DNA of 41,194 nt from Candidatus Kuenenia stuttgartensis (GTDB lineage Bacteria; Planctomycetota; Planctomycetia; Pirellulales; UBA1268). The position numbers were made by a program, and so were the translations under genes. Positions 16,460-24,065 of this stretch are shown piece by piece (within the stretch, counting starts at the first letter, position 1; every line of letters starts with the position of its first letter). The stretch spans positions 1 to 41,194 of the forward strand of contig CAMCYH010000016.1 in assembly GCA_945883745.1 (NCBI GenBank). Reading direction: 5' to 3'. Under the pieces are notes generated by a model, which worked only from the letters and a program-made list of their open reading frames with translations, was not told where the DNA came from and made no database searches.

Positions 16460-17902
16460 ATGAGCGTCGTCCGCCCCAAGCCCCCTGAGGATCCGATCCA
16501 GTACGACGCGGCCGCGGTCTTCGCCACCGGCGGGATCGATCGCCAGAGTCTCCACGCCCTCACCCCGGCCCTCGACGCAGCCCGAGGGGAGTCACTCGCC
16601 GATGTCGACCGCTGGCGGGACGGTGGCGCGCAGCCGGGCGAGGTGCTCGACCCGGCCTTCATCGACCTGCCCGACCGGCTGCTGGCCGACTACATGACGC
16701 GGCGGCCCGAGAGCGAACTGCATACGATTCTCGGCACGGCGAAGCGGCTCCGCGACGCGGTCGATCGTGTGATCGTGCTCGGCATCGGCGGCTCCTACAT
16801 GGGCACACGGGCCCTCTTCGAGGCCTGCTGCCACCCGTTCCACAACGAGTTGCCGCGGGGCGAGCGGGGCGGCCGGCCCCGGCTCTCGTTCGAGGGCTTT
16901 AACATGGACAACGATTCGGCGCACGGGCTTCTCGACCTCGTCGCTCCGGCCGGCGCGATCGTGCCCGATGACTTGCTGCACCGCTGGGCGATTCTCGTCG
17001 TCAGCAAGAGCGGCGGCACGCTGGAAACGGCCGCCGCCACACGGCTCTTTCTCGACGCACTGCTGAAGAACGTCGGTGGCGACGTGAAGATGCTCGCCGA
17101 TCGCGTGGTGCCGATCACTGGCCAGAGCGGCAAGCTTGCCAGCCTCGCCAAGGCGATCGGCTGCCCCGATGTGTTCGACATTCCTGACGGTGTGGGCGGG
17201 CGGTTCTCAGTGTTCACGGCGGTCGGCCTGCTACCGGCCTCGATTGTCGGTATCGACATCGTGCGACTATTGGAAGGGGCCGCGGCAATGAACCGCCGCT
17301 TCCGGGAAGCGCCGGTTGCTGACAACCCCGTACTGCAATACGTCGGCGTGTCGCACCTGGCCGAGGAACGCATGGGGGCGACGATTCGCGTGCTCTCCTC
17401 ATGGAGCAATCGGCTGGAGGCCGTCGGCCTCTGGTACGACCAACTCCTCTCCGAGAGCCTGGGCAAGCACGAGAAGGGAGCCACGCCGCTCACCACCGTC
17501 ACCACCCGCGACCTCCATTCGCGAGGGCAGCAGCACCAGGAGGGGCGTCGCGACAAGCTGATCACGAACCTGCTCGTGGGCGAGCCGCGTCGCGATCGGC
17601 TCGTGCTGCCGAAGCTCGGGCCCTATGGCCATAATGAAGACAAGCTCGACGACCTCGTCGGCACTGCGTGGCCCGACATGCTCACCGCCGCCGCCGCCGG
17701 CACCAACGAGGCGTATGCCCAGGACAAGCGACCCACGGCCGACATTCTGCTGCCGCGGATCGACGAGCACACCGTCGGCCAGTTACTGCAGATGCTGATG
17801 CTTGCCACCGTCGTGGAAGGCCGACTTGTGGGCACCAATCCGTATGGCCAGCCCGGTGTCGAGGCCTACAAATCGCTGATGATGAAACGGCTTCGACCGT
17901 AG
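16460..17902 (+). CDS. pgi: Glucose-6-phosphate isomerase
   Basis: A 480-residue cytosolic isomerase of glucose 6-phosphate and fructose 6-phosphate. The SIS folds are marked by VIVLGIGGSYMGTRALFEA and WAILVVSKSGGTLETAAATRLF. The sequence then has the C-terminal domain ATIRVLSSWSNRLEAVGLWYDQLLSESLGK and a helix ending in EGRLVGTNPYGQPGVEAYKS, a standard Pgi signature. Length fits the shorter bacterial form. The ATG is preceded by AGGAG. UPF0173 hydrolase starts 10 bases after the stop, so the two are probably co-transcribed. Confidence 0.95.
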   Translation: MSVVRPKPPEDPIQYDAAAVFATGGIDRQSLHALTPALDAARGESLADVDRWRDGGAQPGEVLDPAFIDLPDRLLADYMTRRPESELHTILGTAKRLRDAVDRVIVLGIGGSYMGTRALFEACCHPFHNELPRGERGGRPRLSFEGFNMDNDSAHGLLDLVAPAGAIVPDDLLHRWAILVVSKSGGTLETAAATRLFLDALLKNVGGDVKMLADRVVPITGQSGKLASLAKAIGCPDVFDIPDGVGGRFSVFTAVGLLPASIVGIDIVRLLEGAAAMNRRFREAPVADNPVLQYVGVSHLAEERMGATIRVLSSWSNRLEAVGLWYDQLLSESLGKHEKGATPLTTVTTRDLHSRGQQHQEGRRDKLITNLLVGEPRRDRLVLPKLGPYGHNEDKLDDLVGTAWPDMLTAAAAGTNEAYAQDKRPTADILLPRIDEHTVGQLLQMLMLATVVEGRLVGTNPYGQPGVEAYKSLMMKRLRP

Positions 17903-17912
17903 GAGACTCCCG

Positions 17913-18614
17913 ATGCCTGTCACGCTCACCTGGATTGGCCACGCCACCTGGCTCATCGACACCGGCAGCGGTGTGTTGCTCATTGATCCGTTTCTCGATG
18001 ATTGTCCGACGGCGTCCATGAAGGCCAAGGATGTCCGCTGCGATGCGATCCTCGTCACCCATGCCCACGCCGACCACGTGGCAGACACCGCGGCGATTGC
18101 CACGCGGCTCAATGTGCCGGTGCTGTGCAACTTCGAGATCGCCAACTGGCTCGGCAGGCATGGCGTGAAGACGGTGCAGCCGATGAACTACGGCGGCCGC
18201 CTGACCGTTCCTGGCGGGACGGCAAAGATGGAGATCGCCCATCACTCGTCGAGCTTCGCCGACGGCACCTACGGCGGAAACCCTGCCGGCTGGCTGCTCG
18301 ACGTCGGTGGGAAGCGGATCTACATCGCCGGTGACACGTCGGTCTTCCTCGACATGGAACGGATCGGCAGGCCCGACCGCGCCGGCCGCGGTCTCGACGT
18401 GGCGATCCTTCCGATCGGCGACGTGTTTACGATGGGTCCCGAAGACTCGCTCGATGCCCTCGCGATGCTGAAAGCCAAGGCCGTGCTCCCGAGCCACTAC
18501 GATACCTGGCCGCCGATCGCCCAGGATGCCGCCGCCTGGGCCCGCTCAGTCACCGCCGCCAACCTCGCCACGCCATACGTGCTCGCCCCAGGGCAATTGG
18601 TGACGCTGGAATAG
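17913..18614 (+). CDS. UPF0173 metal-dependent hydrolase
   Basis: A 233-residue metallo-beta-lactamase-fold hydrolase. It has the metal motif THAHADH (H50, H52, D54, H55), the N-terminal TWIGHATWLIDTGSGVLLIDPFL typical of UPF0173/YtkL-like proteins, and later ligands in EIAHHSSSF, YIAGDTSVF and PSHYDTWPPI. Complete length for the family. Natural substrate unknown; co-transcription with pgi (10-base gap, AGGAGA ribosome site) hints at housekeeping metabolism only. Confidence 0.9.
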   Translation: MPVTLTWIGHATWLIDTGSGVLLIDPFLDDCPTASMKAKDVRCDAILVTHAHADHVADTAAIATRLNVPVLCNFEIANWLGRHGVKTVQPMNYGGRLTVPGGTAKMEIAHHSSSFADGTYGGNPAGWLLDVGGKRIYIAGDTSVFLDMERIGRPDRAGRGLDVAILPIGDVFTMGPEDSLDALAMLKAKAVLPSHYDTWPPIAQDAAAWARSVTAANLATPYVLAPGQLVTLE

Positions 18615-18689
18615 GGAGAAGCGTTCTTGGTTGATACGCCTTTACCAGCGACGCGGAAAACGGTTTTGCCGCGTGGCCCCGCGCATGAC

Positions 18690-18831
18690 GGCTCAGGGTT
18701 ACCAGTGCCATGGAGCCGGCGTTGGCAGAGAGCGGAGGCATGGATGCCGAAAGCGAAGCTGGCATCGAGTGAGCGCAGGCCTGGAGGGCCGCAGCGAACG
18801 TCCGGCGAGATGGCACTGGTAATCCTGAGCC
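18690..18831. repeat. 142-bp element bounded by 22-bp inverted repeats
   Basis: The left end (18690-18711, GGCTCAGGGTTACCAGTGCC...) and right end (18810-18831) are inverted copies with 21 of 22 positions matching. Complementarity continues imperfectly inward (GCCGGCGTTGGC against GCCGGACGTTCGC) and a small hairpin ATGCC/GGCAT sits in the centre. No transposase is encoded and no clear target-site duplication is seen. It lies between the convergent UPF0173 and Rieske ferredoxin genes. It could be a MITE-like element, a structured RNA, or a bidirectional terminator. Confidence 0.75.
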
Positions 18832-18837
18832 ACATCT

Positions 18838-19197
18838 TCAAGAGCGCCCGGGAATCTCGACGGCTCGTAGCGGAGGCACGCGGACTTCGACCGTGCCATC
18901 CACCACGCGGGTCTCGAACACGTCGACCGTGAGCTTGGGATTGTCGCACCAGGCGCCGTCGCAGAGGCGAAACTGCCACGCATGCCAGGGGCAGGTGACC
19001 ATCCCGTCTACCATCGGTCCCGATCCGAGCGAGGCGCCCATGTGCGGGCAGAGGTCATCGATCGCAGAGTAGGACGAGCCGTCGAAGAAGACCGCCACCA
19101 GTCGGCCGGCTACCTCGAACGTGCGGCCCTCACCGGCCGGAATGCTGCCGACCGGTGTGACTGGAGTGAAAAGAACTTCTGCCGGGGCTTCGCTCAT
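18838..19197 (-). CDS. Rieske-type [2Fe-2S] ferredoxin
   Basis: A 119-residue soluble Rieske protein of the NirD/biphenyl-dioxygenase-ferredoxin type. The cluster ligands are in CPHMG (C50, H52) and CPWHAW (C69, H72). The disulfide cysteines of respiratory Rieske proteins are absent, indicating a lower-potential ferredoxin. No signal peptide. AGGGA precedes the ATG. It is head-to-head with the HAD phosphatase with only 23 bases between starts. No oxygenase or nitrite reductase partner is visible, so its electron acceptor is unknown. Confidence 0.88.
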   Translation of the reverse strand: MSEAPAEVLFTPVTPVGSIPAGEGRTFEVAGRLVAVFFDGSSYSAIDDLCPHMGASLGSGPMVDGMVTCPWHAWQFRLCDGAWCDNPKLTVDVFETRVVDGTVEVRVPPLRAVEIPGRS

Positions 19198-19220
19198 GGG
19201 TTCCCTGTACCATACGGGGC

Positions 19221-20156
19221 ATGAACGTCCAACCTGTGGAACCGCCGTCGCCCGGTGAGCCTGCCAGTTTGCCGCGGCGGGACCGCGGCCGCAGCATGCC
19301 GATCCGGCTGCTCGTGCTCGATGTCGACGGCACGGTTACCAACAGCCGCCATGAAGTGAGCGATGCGACCGTCGCCGCGATTGCGCGGGTGCGGGCGGCG
19401 GGCATTCGTGTGATGCTCGCCACGGGCCGCCGCTACCGTGATGTGCTTGCGATCGCTGAGCAGCTCGGCATCGAAGAGCCGCTCGTGACGGCCTCGGGAG
19501 CGCTGGTGAAACACCCGGCTGATCATGTCACGCGGTTTCGGGCGGCCTTCGCACCAGGCGTGCTCGAGGGCGTGCTCGAGATGGTCGTGGCGCGCGGCCA
19601 CGAACCGGTGCTCTACACCGACAGCTTCGCCGAGGGCTTCGACTTTCACTGCCGCAGCCTCGAACCAGCCGCGCTGGGCGTCGGGCCGGGGCAGGGCTTT
19701 CAGGAATACCTGCAGCGCAACCAGGCCCTTGCCCGTGTGACTCCCGACCTGCACCGCACGCCGCCAGGAGGAGTGTTTGCCGGCTTTGCGATGGGGCCGC
19801 AGGATGACATGCTCTCGCTCGAGGCGGCCATCCGCGAGGGCTGGTCTGAGGCGGTGTCGCTGCACACGATCCGCAGTCCGCGGTATCACGACTACCTCTG
19901 CGAGATCGCGCCGGCCGGCGTGACGAAGTGGTCGGCCGTGCTGGAGATGGCACGGGCGTGGGGGATCTCCCCGCAGGCCGTCTGTGCTGTTGGAGACGAC
20001 GTCAACGATGTGCCGATGGTGGCCGGCGCCGGGCTGGGGATCGCGATGGGCAATGCCGCCGCCGAGGTGCGGGCGGTGGCGGATCGGGTGGTGGGCCGGC
20101 ATGACGACGACGGCCTCGTCGACGTGGCAAACCTGCTGATCGCCACGCTTGCCTAG
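19221..20156 (+). CDS. HAD-superfamily phosphatase, Cof/IIB type
   Basis: A 311-residue HAD hydrolase. Motif I is LLVLDVDGTVT (D34, D36), motif II MLATGRRYRD, and motif IV GDDVNDVPMVAGAGLGIAMGNA; the cap between about residues 115 and 240 is the C2/IIB type of Cof-like sugar-phosphate phosphatases. The first 25 residues (Pro/Glu/Arg-rich) are extra, and an ATG at 19296 would remove them; neither start has a strong ribosome site. Substrate unknown, likely a phosphosugar or phosphorylated cofactor. Confidence 0.87.
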   Translation: MNVQPVEPPSPGEPASLPRRDRGRSMPIRLLVLDVDGTVTNSRHEVSDATVAAIARVRAAGIRVMLATGRRYRDVLAIAEQLGIEEPLVTASGALVKHPADHVTRFRAAFAPGVLEGVLEMVVARGHEPVLYTDSFAEGFDFHCRSLEPAALGVGPGQGFQEYLQRNQALARVTPDLHRTPPGGVFAGFAMGPQDDMLSLEAAIREGWSEAVSLHTIRSPRYHDYLCEIAPAGVTKWSAVLEMARAWGISPQAVCAVGDDVNDVPMVAGAGLGIAMGNAAAEVRAVADRVVGRHDDDGLVDVANLLIATLA

Positions 20157-20379
20157 CCTAGATTGCATCCCGGATTTTTGTAGCGACAATCTGAAAAACT
20201 GGGAAAGGTAGGCGAGGGGTCGGCGAACGCCCGAGGAGCATTGGGCGTATCCTCGCCCAGCGACGAGACTTTTGCCGCCCCCGAGCCGGCGATACACGTA
20301 GGTCGGATTCGCTCTACCTACGTGGCTTGCGGAAAGTGCCCGTTGCCGTGGCCACGGGCGATCCGTATCGTCCCGGCCC
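20157..20379. other. Intergenic region with two hairpins
   Basis: A 223-base gap. GGCGAGG/CCTCGCC arms at about 20211-20257 enclose CGCCC/GGGCG, and 20244-20258 is an inverted copy of GGGCGAGGATACGCC found at 4585-4599. A 9-bp perfect stem CACGTAGGT/ACCTACGTG lies at 20295-20303 and 20316-20324. Either could terminate the HAD gene. Confidence 0.5.
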
Positions 20380-20880
20380 ATGGATCTGAAACTGCAGCGA
20401 CCGAGTGGAGTCTGCGGCCGCACCGGCCGCCCGTTGTCGGCTGGAGAGCCGATGGTCTCGGTGCTGGTGCGCGATGCGGGCGCGCTTGAGAGAATCGACT
20501 GTGTGGCCGACGCCTGGGAAGGCCCGCCCGCCGGCACCCTCGCCTGGTGGCGGTCGGTCTATTCACCGAATGCCGCGGCCGGACCGACGCTGGCTCCCGT
20601 CGACGTGCTGCTCGATGTGCTGGAGGAATTGGAGCCGCGGCCAGAGGAAGCGGCGCTGCGGTATCTCATCGCCTTGCAACTCGTCCGCCGCAAGGTACTC
20701 CGGATCATCGAGCGAGCCGCTGAGCCAACGGCTGGTCACGACGACCGTGAGACGCTCACGCTGGCCTGCAGAAAGCGGCGGAGCGAATACTGCGTGGCCG
20801 TCGTGCCGGCGGAGGAAGCGGCGGCGGCTGGCGTGGAGCAACGACTCCAGGCACTGCTCTGGTCGGGAGGTGAGGCATGA
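20380..20880 (+). CDS. Conserved hypothetical protein, 166 residues
   Basis: A cytoplasmic-looking protein with no signal peptide. It begins with CGRTGRPLSAGEPMVSVLVRD, a pattern like a short Cys-containing head, then DAWEGPPAGTLAWWRSVYS, and a helical middle (VDVLLDVLEELEPRPEEAALRYLIALQLVRRKVLRI). It ends in a strand-like segment and an AVPAEE-type tail. I recognise this only as a type seen in planctomycetes without a function. It starts at ATG 20380 and overlaps the next ORF by four bases (ATGA), so the two products are translationally coupled and may act together at the envelope. Confidence 0.7.
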   Translation: MDLKLQRPSGVCGRTGRPLSAGEPMVSVLVRDAGALERIDCVADAWEGPPAGTLAWWRSVYSPNAAAGPTLAPVDVLLDVLEELEPRPEEAALRYLIALQLVRRKVLRIIERAAEPTAGHDDRETLTLACRKRRSEYCVAVVPAEEAAAAGVEQRLQALLWSGGEA

Positions 20881-21761
20881 ACCCCCCGCCGTTGTCGAGG
20901 CTCGTTGCCGTGATGATCGTCGTGACGGCGGTCGCGTTGAGCGGCGCGACCTGCCCGAGCGTGCTGCGCGGCTATCAGGTGGGCACGATGCCGCTGCCGC
21001 GTGTCTTGCCGCCACAGCCGTCGCTCGACCAGATCATCGGGGCAATCCATGACAACTCGCAGCGTGTCCGCAACTACATGGCCCCGCAGGCCGTGATCTC
21101 CGTGCCGGGGGTGCCGCGGCTCTCGGCGCAGGTGGCGTGTGAGCCGCCGCGACGATTCCGGCTGCGTGCCCAGACTGCCGTGAGTGGAAACGAGCTCGAT
21201 CTCGGGAGCAATGACGATCTCTTCTGGCTGTGGATTCGTCGGCACGAGCCGCCGGTGATGCTCTTCTGCCGCCACGACCAGTATGCCCAGTCGTCGGCGC
21301 GTCGGCTGCTGCCGATCCGCGCCGATTGGATGCCAGAACTGCTTGGACTGATCTCGTTCGATCCGAACGACAGCCACGAAGGGCCATTTCCCTTGTCGGA
21401 CGGTCGGCTCGAGATCCGCAGCCGCCTCACCTCACCCGATGGCCAATTGCTCAAGTCGACGCTGGTCGACGGCACGACCGGGCTTGTCCTCGAACAGCAC
21501 CTCTTCGCGCCGACGGGTGAGCGGCTGGCGAGCGTGAGGACGACCCAGCACCGCGTCGATCCGACGTCGGGGGCCGCGTTGCCCCGGAAGGTCGACGTCT
21601 CGTGGCCCGCGTCGGATGTCAACTTCACGCTCGAACTCAAAGCCGTGACGACCAATATGCCGGCCAGCGATCCAGGCCAACTCTGGCAGATGCCGGCCTA
21701 CGAGGGCTACGAGCCGATCGATCTCGCCGACCCGTCGGTTGTCATTGGGCCGAAGCAATAG
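20877..21761 (+). CDS. Exported LolA-like protein, hypothetical
   Basis: A 294-residue exported protein. The N-terminus has a hydrophobic segment (LVAVMIVVTAVALSGATC). The cysteine after GAT is near a lipobox but not a good match, so lipidation is uncertain. The body (SLDQIIGAIHDNSQRVRNYMAPQAVISVPG, RLSAQVACEPPRRFRLRAQT, ELDLGSNDDLFWLWI, ATGERLASVRTTQHRV) has the strand-rich pattern of outer-membrane lipoprotein carrier-like (LolA/LppX fold) proteins. Coupled to the upstream 166-residue protein. Its stop lies 10 bases from the convergent sigma-factor stop. Function unproven. Confidence 0.68.
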   Translation: MNPPPLSRLVAVMIVVTAVALSGATCPSVLRGYQVGTMPLPRVLPPQPSLDQIIGAIHDNSQRVRNYMAPQAVISVPGVPRLSAQVACEPPRRFRLRAQTAVSGNELDLGSNDDLFWLWIRRHEPPVMLFCRHDQYAQSSARRLLPIRADWMPELLGLISFDPNDSHEGPFPLSDGRLEIRSRLTSPDGQLLKSTLVDGTTGLVLEQHLFAPTGERLASVRTTQHRVDPTSGAALPRKVDVSWPASDVNFTLELKAVTTNMPASDPGQLWQMPAYEGYEPIDLADPSVVIGPKQ

Positions 21762-21770
21762 GCCCTGCCG

Positions 21771-22400
21771 TCAGCCTGTTGCCATGCCGTCTCCAGTGAC
21801 TGAGCCGCCCCGCATCTGCTGGCGGGCATGGGAAAGCGCCGGTCCAATGGAACCCAAAGGCATACCCGTCAGGCGGCTGATCTCACCGTAACTGCGGCCT
21901 TCCAGGTGGTGCAGGCGCACGAGGCGAGCCGCCTGCGAATCGAGCCGCTGCAGCAGCATCCCGATCTCTTCTTGATTGGCGACCGCAGCCGCATGATCCT
22001 CCCGATCATCGGGCAGCGAGGCTCCGTCGGTCGTCAGTGCCTGTGCCTTTTTCTCGCGAAGAAGCGATCGCACGCAGACCCGACGGGCAACAACCGTAAG
22101 AAACGTCGGCAGGCTGGAGCGGCCGAGAAAGCCGCGGAGGACAGCGGCATCGTTCCGCAAAAACTCCACCATCACTTCGGCGATGAGGTCATCGCGGTCG
22201 GTCATTGTCAGCGAAATTCCCCGCTGGGCAGCAACGCGAATGGCAACAAACGCAAGCAGGCCCGAGAACCGCTCCAGGAATGCTTCCCAAGCCCCAGGGG
22301 CCCCGGCGAGACAAAGTCTCAAAAGGTCCCGGTCCTGAGTGGTAAACAGGTCATGGCGGGGTTCGGGTTGGTGAGACGCGACGGCAGCCACGAGAAGCAC
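21771..22400 (-). CDS. ECF-type RNA polymerase sigma factor
   Basis: A group IV sigma factor. Region 2 is seen as RLCLAGAPGAWEAFLERFSGLLAFVAIRV and DLIAEVMVEFL, and region 4 as LVRLHHLEGRSYGEISRLTGMPLGSIGPALSHARQQM with the helix-turn-helix. I place the start at GTG 22400, which has AGGAATCA upstream. The frame is open to a GTG at 22460 (20 more residues) that lacks a close ribosome site. No anti-sigma gene is adjacent; downstream, convergent, is the LolA-like protein and upstream, divergent, fdxA. Confidence 0.85.
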   Translation of the reverse strand: MLLVAAVASHQPEPRHDLFTTQDRDLLRLCLAGAPGAWEAFLERFSGLLAFVAIRVAAQRGISLTMTDRDDLIAEVMVEFLRNDAAVLRGFLGRSSLPTFLTVVARRVCVRSLLREKKAQALTTDGASLPDDREDHAAAVANQEEIGMLLQRLDSQAARLVRLHHLEGRSYGEISRLTGMPLGSIGPALSHARQQMRGGSVTGDGMATG

Positions 22401-22482
22401 CTGATTCCTATTCGCCGCGAAACTAGCTCCCTTGGCCCCATCCCGCGGGAATGGCGGCACACGAGAAGCGTTGTCCCTGCAC

Positions 22483-22502
22483 CCCTCTCATCATAGAGGG
22501 GG
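22483..22502. promoter_or_regulatory. Small hairpin in the sigma factor/fdxA divergent region
   Basis: CCCTCT-CATCAT-AGAGGG, a 6-7 bp perfect stem in the leader region of the sigma factor. It could be an operator or an RNA hairpin in its 5' leader. Confidence 0.3.
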
Positions 22503-22560
22503 GCGACGGTGGGCACCAAGGCTATTCCGAGCGAACCGCGGACGCAGTTGGAATTCATGA

Positions 22561-22575
22561 ATCCGACCGTCGGAT
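22561..22575. promoter_or_regulatory. Inverted repeat upstream of the fdxA promoter
   Basis: ATCCGAC-C-GTCGGAT, two perfect 7-base arms around one base, 17 bases before the -35 box of fdxA. The position and symmetry suit a repressor or activator site; the binding protein is unknown. Confidence 0.35.
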
Positions 22576-22591
22576 GCCGATGGCTGGATCG

Positions 22592-22620
22592 TTGACAGGA
22601 CCCTGACTGACACCTAGGAT
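22592..22620 (+). promoter_or_regulatory. fdxA promoter, sigma-70 type
   Basis: A perfect TTGACA (22592-22597), a 17-base spacer and TAGGAT (22615-22620). Transcription would start near 22627, giving a leader of about 77 bases that opens with a 7-bp hairpin (CGTCGGG at 22628-22634 with CCCGACG at 22645-22651). Confidence 0.6.
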
Positions 22621-22703
22621 TCCGCGCCGTCGGGTCGAGTGTGGCCCGACGCCGCCAGCCATCTGAACGGCTGTTTATTCCGGAGACAAGGAGAGAAAAT
22701 TCC

Positions 22704-22976
22704 ATGACTCACGTCGTCGCCGAACCGTGTTTTGCCTGCAAGTACACCGACTGCGTCGTGGTCTGCCCGGTGGAGTGTTTCTACGAGGGCGAGCAAATGG
22801 TCTACATCCACCCCGACGAGTGCATCGACTGCGAGGCGTGCGTTCCGGAGTGCCCGGTTGAGGCGATCTTCCATGAAGATAATCTGCCGGCTGAGTGGAA
22901 GGACTTCACGGCCCTTAACGCTGAGATGGCAACCCAACTTCCGGTGATCACCGAGAAGAAAGATCCGCTGTGCTAG
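22704..22976 (+). CDS. fdxA: 7Fe ferredoxin [3Fe-4S][4Fe-4S], FdxA family
   Basis: A 90-residue ferredoxin very like Azotobacter ferredoxin I. The first set of cysteines, 9, 12, 17 and 21 ([17 protein letters not shown]), has the longer C-x7-C spacing of a [3Fe-4S] site. The second set is in [19 protein letters not shown], for the [4Fe-4S] cluster. The C-terminal extension ending ITEKKDPLC is also FdI-like. It is a low-potential soluble electron carrier. Start has AAGGAGAG upstream, and a near-consensus promoter precedes it, so it is probably well expressed and monocistronic, with hairpins after the stop. Confidence 0.95.
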   Translation: MTHVVAEPCFACKYTDCVVVCPVECFYEGEQMVYIHPDECIDCEACVPECPVEAIFHEDNLPAEWKDFTALNAEMATQLPVITEKKDPLC

Positions 22977-22982
22977 TTACCC

Positions 22983-23013
22983 GCCTGCGGGGCCATCCAT
23001 GGCCCCCGCAGGC
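22983..23013 (+). terminator. Palindromic terminator-like hairpin after fdxA
   Basis: Arms 22983-22996 and 22999-23013 pair over about 14 bp with a two-base centre and one bulge. The 23-base core (22987-23009) is identical to the one after the porin gene (2079-2101), although the two genes are unrelated. There is no T run immediately after it. Confidence 0.6.
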
Positions 23014-23052
23014 TTGGGCCTTCACGACCACAGGTCGCTGCGGCCGAAGAGG

Positions 23053-23146
23053 CCCGCCATCCCGGCGGGCCGTTGGTAAGCCGGAGCAGGCCCGTGAGGG
23101 ATTTCCGCCACATAGCCCCGATCGCGAACTCGGGGGCTGCGGCGGA
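23053..23146. repeat. Two GC-rich hairpins, including REP-like copy 2
   Basis: GGCCCGCC-ATC-CCGGCGGGCC at about 23053-23071, then a nested structure in which TCCGCC/GGCGGA (23104-23109, 23141-23146) encloses AGCCCCGA-TCGCGAAC-TCGGGGGCT (23114-23138). The inner hairpin resembles copies at 3794 and 24519. They sit between convergent fdxA and the HNH gene. Confidence 0.5.
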
Positions 23147-23153
23147 GTGGACG

Positions 23154-23816
23154 CTACCGGAGGTCGACGGTCCAGTACGCAGCGTCGACAAAGTTCTTCC
23201 AACTTGCGTACTTCGGGTTGCCGAGCTTCACTGACAGCAGCGGACTGCGCTTCGGCTTCACCGGCTGCTTGATGAGGTGCATGTGGGCTTCATGTGGCGT
23301 GCGGCCGCCCTTGCGAACGTTGCAGCCGACACAGGCACACACGATATTTTCCCAACTCGTGAGCCCACCACGGCTGCGGGGCACGACGTGATCGAGCGAG
23401 AGTTCACTGGTGGGGAAGTGCTTGCCACAGTACTGGCAGCGGTTTCCATCACGGGCAAATACATTGCGACGATTAAACCGCAGCCCATGCCGCGGCGTGC
23501 GATCGCAAGCGACCAGCCGGATGACACGGGGTGCCTGCAGGTCGTAGCCAACACCCCTGATCCAGTCCTGGTCGGGAGTGCGAAACTCCGTCTGCAAGAC
23601 CGACAATTCCCGCCAGGTATCGATTGAATAGGCCGTGTATTGCCCTTCTTCGATGTGCACGACCTCGGCGATATGCCGATAGAGCAGGGCGATAGCCCGT
23701 CGCACGCTCGTAATGTGAACGGCCGCGAACGAACGGTTGAGCACCAGCACGCTGAGGCCCAACGTGCCAGCTCCACCCAGGGGCATCATTGCGGGAGCAA
23801 TCGCCGTGCCGGACAT
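23154..23816 (-). CDS. HNH endonuclease family protein
   Basis: A 220-residue protein with a C-terminal HNH domain. The zinc cysteines are in CQYCG and CVGCN. The H-N-H residues are in LSLDHVVPRSRGG, SWENIVCAC and a following basic segment. The N-terminal half (LVLNRSFAAVHITSVRRAIALLYRHIAEVV) is the segment common to a widespread family of bacterial HNH proteins whose role is not known; it is not tied to a phage or restriction system here. ATG 23816 is preferred to GTG 23819 because GAGGTGA precedes it. It has its own promoter candidate upstream. Confidence 0.88.
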   Translation of the reverse strand: MSGTAIAPAMMPLGGAGTLGLSVLVLNRSFAAVHITSVRRAIALLYRHIAEVVHIEEGQYTAYSIDTWRELSVLQTEFRTPDQDWIRGVGYDLQAPRVIRLVACDRTPRHGLRFNRRNVFARDGNRCQYCGKHFPTSELSLDHVVPRSRGGLTSWENIVCACVGCNVRKGGRTPHEAHMHLIKQPVKPKRSPLLSVKLGNPKYASWKNFVDAAYWTVDLR

Positions 23817-23869
23817 CACATCACCTCATTGGTTCTGCGGAAAAGCCAGCTCAATCCGATCGGGTTTGT

Positions 23870-23899
23870 AGTGTAGCCACCGACGCGAAAGCCTGCCAA
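23870..23899 (-). promoter_or_regulatory. Candidate promoter of the HNH gene
   Basis: On the minus strand TTGGCA (23899-23894), 18 bases, then TACACT (23875-23870), about 54 bases before the ATG. Five of six and four of six consensus matches. The rest of the 23817-24065 gap shows no clear promoter for the divergent zinc-ribbon gene. Confidence 0.45.
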
Positions 23900-24065
23900 A
23901 TCCCCGCATCCTGCCGGCCTGCGTGCCCGCCGGAGAAAGGCTGCACGCACTACTTGCCTTCGCCGCAACTTACGGGCAGACTCAGCGTCGTGGGATGTGC
24001 GTGCTTGATAGCCCGCACGAAACTCGGAACCGCCGCGCCCCCGGCACCGCCTCGCGGAGATGATC

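Noticed and set aside
18627..18932. Short frames across the 142-bp inverted repeat
   Set aside because: They read through the palindrome on both strands and show no family or ribosome site; the repeat explains the open frames.
19194..20537. 447-codon open frame on the minus strand
   Set aside because: Antisense to the HAD phosphatase with intact DVDGT and GDDVND motifs; no ribosome site or domain.
23154..23816. HNH protein as part of a mobile or restriction element
   Set aside because: No integrase, methylase, intron or phage gene lies nearby, and codon use matches the neighbours.
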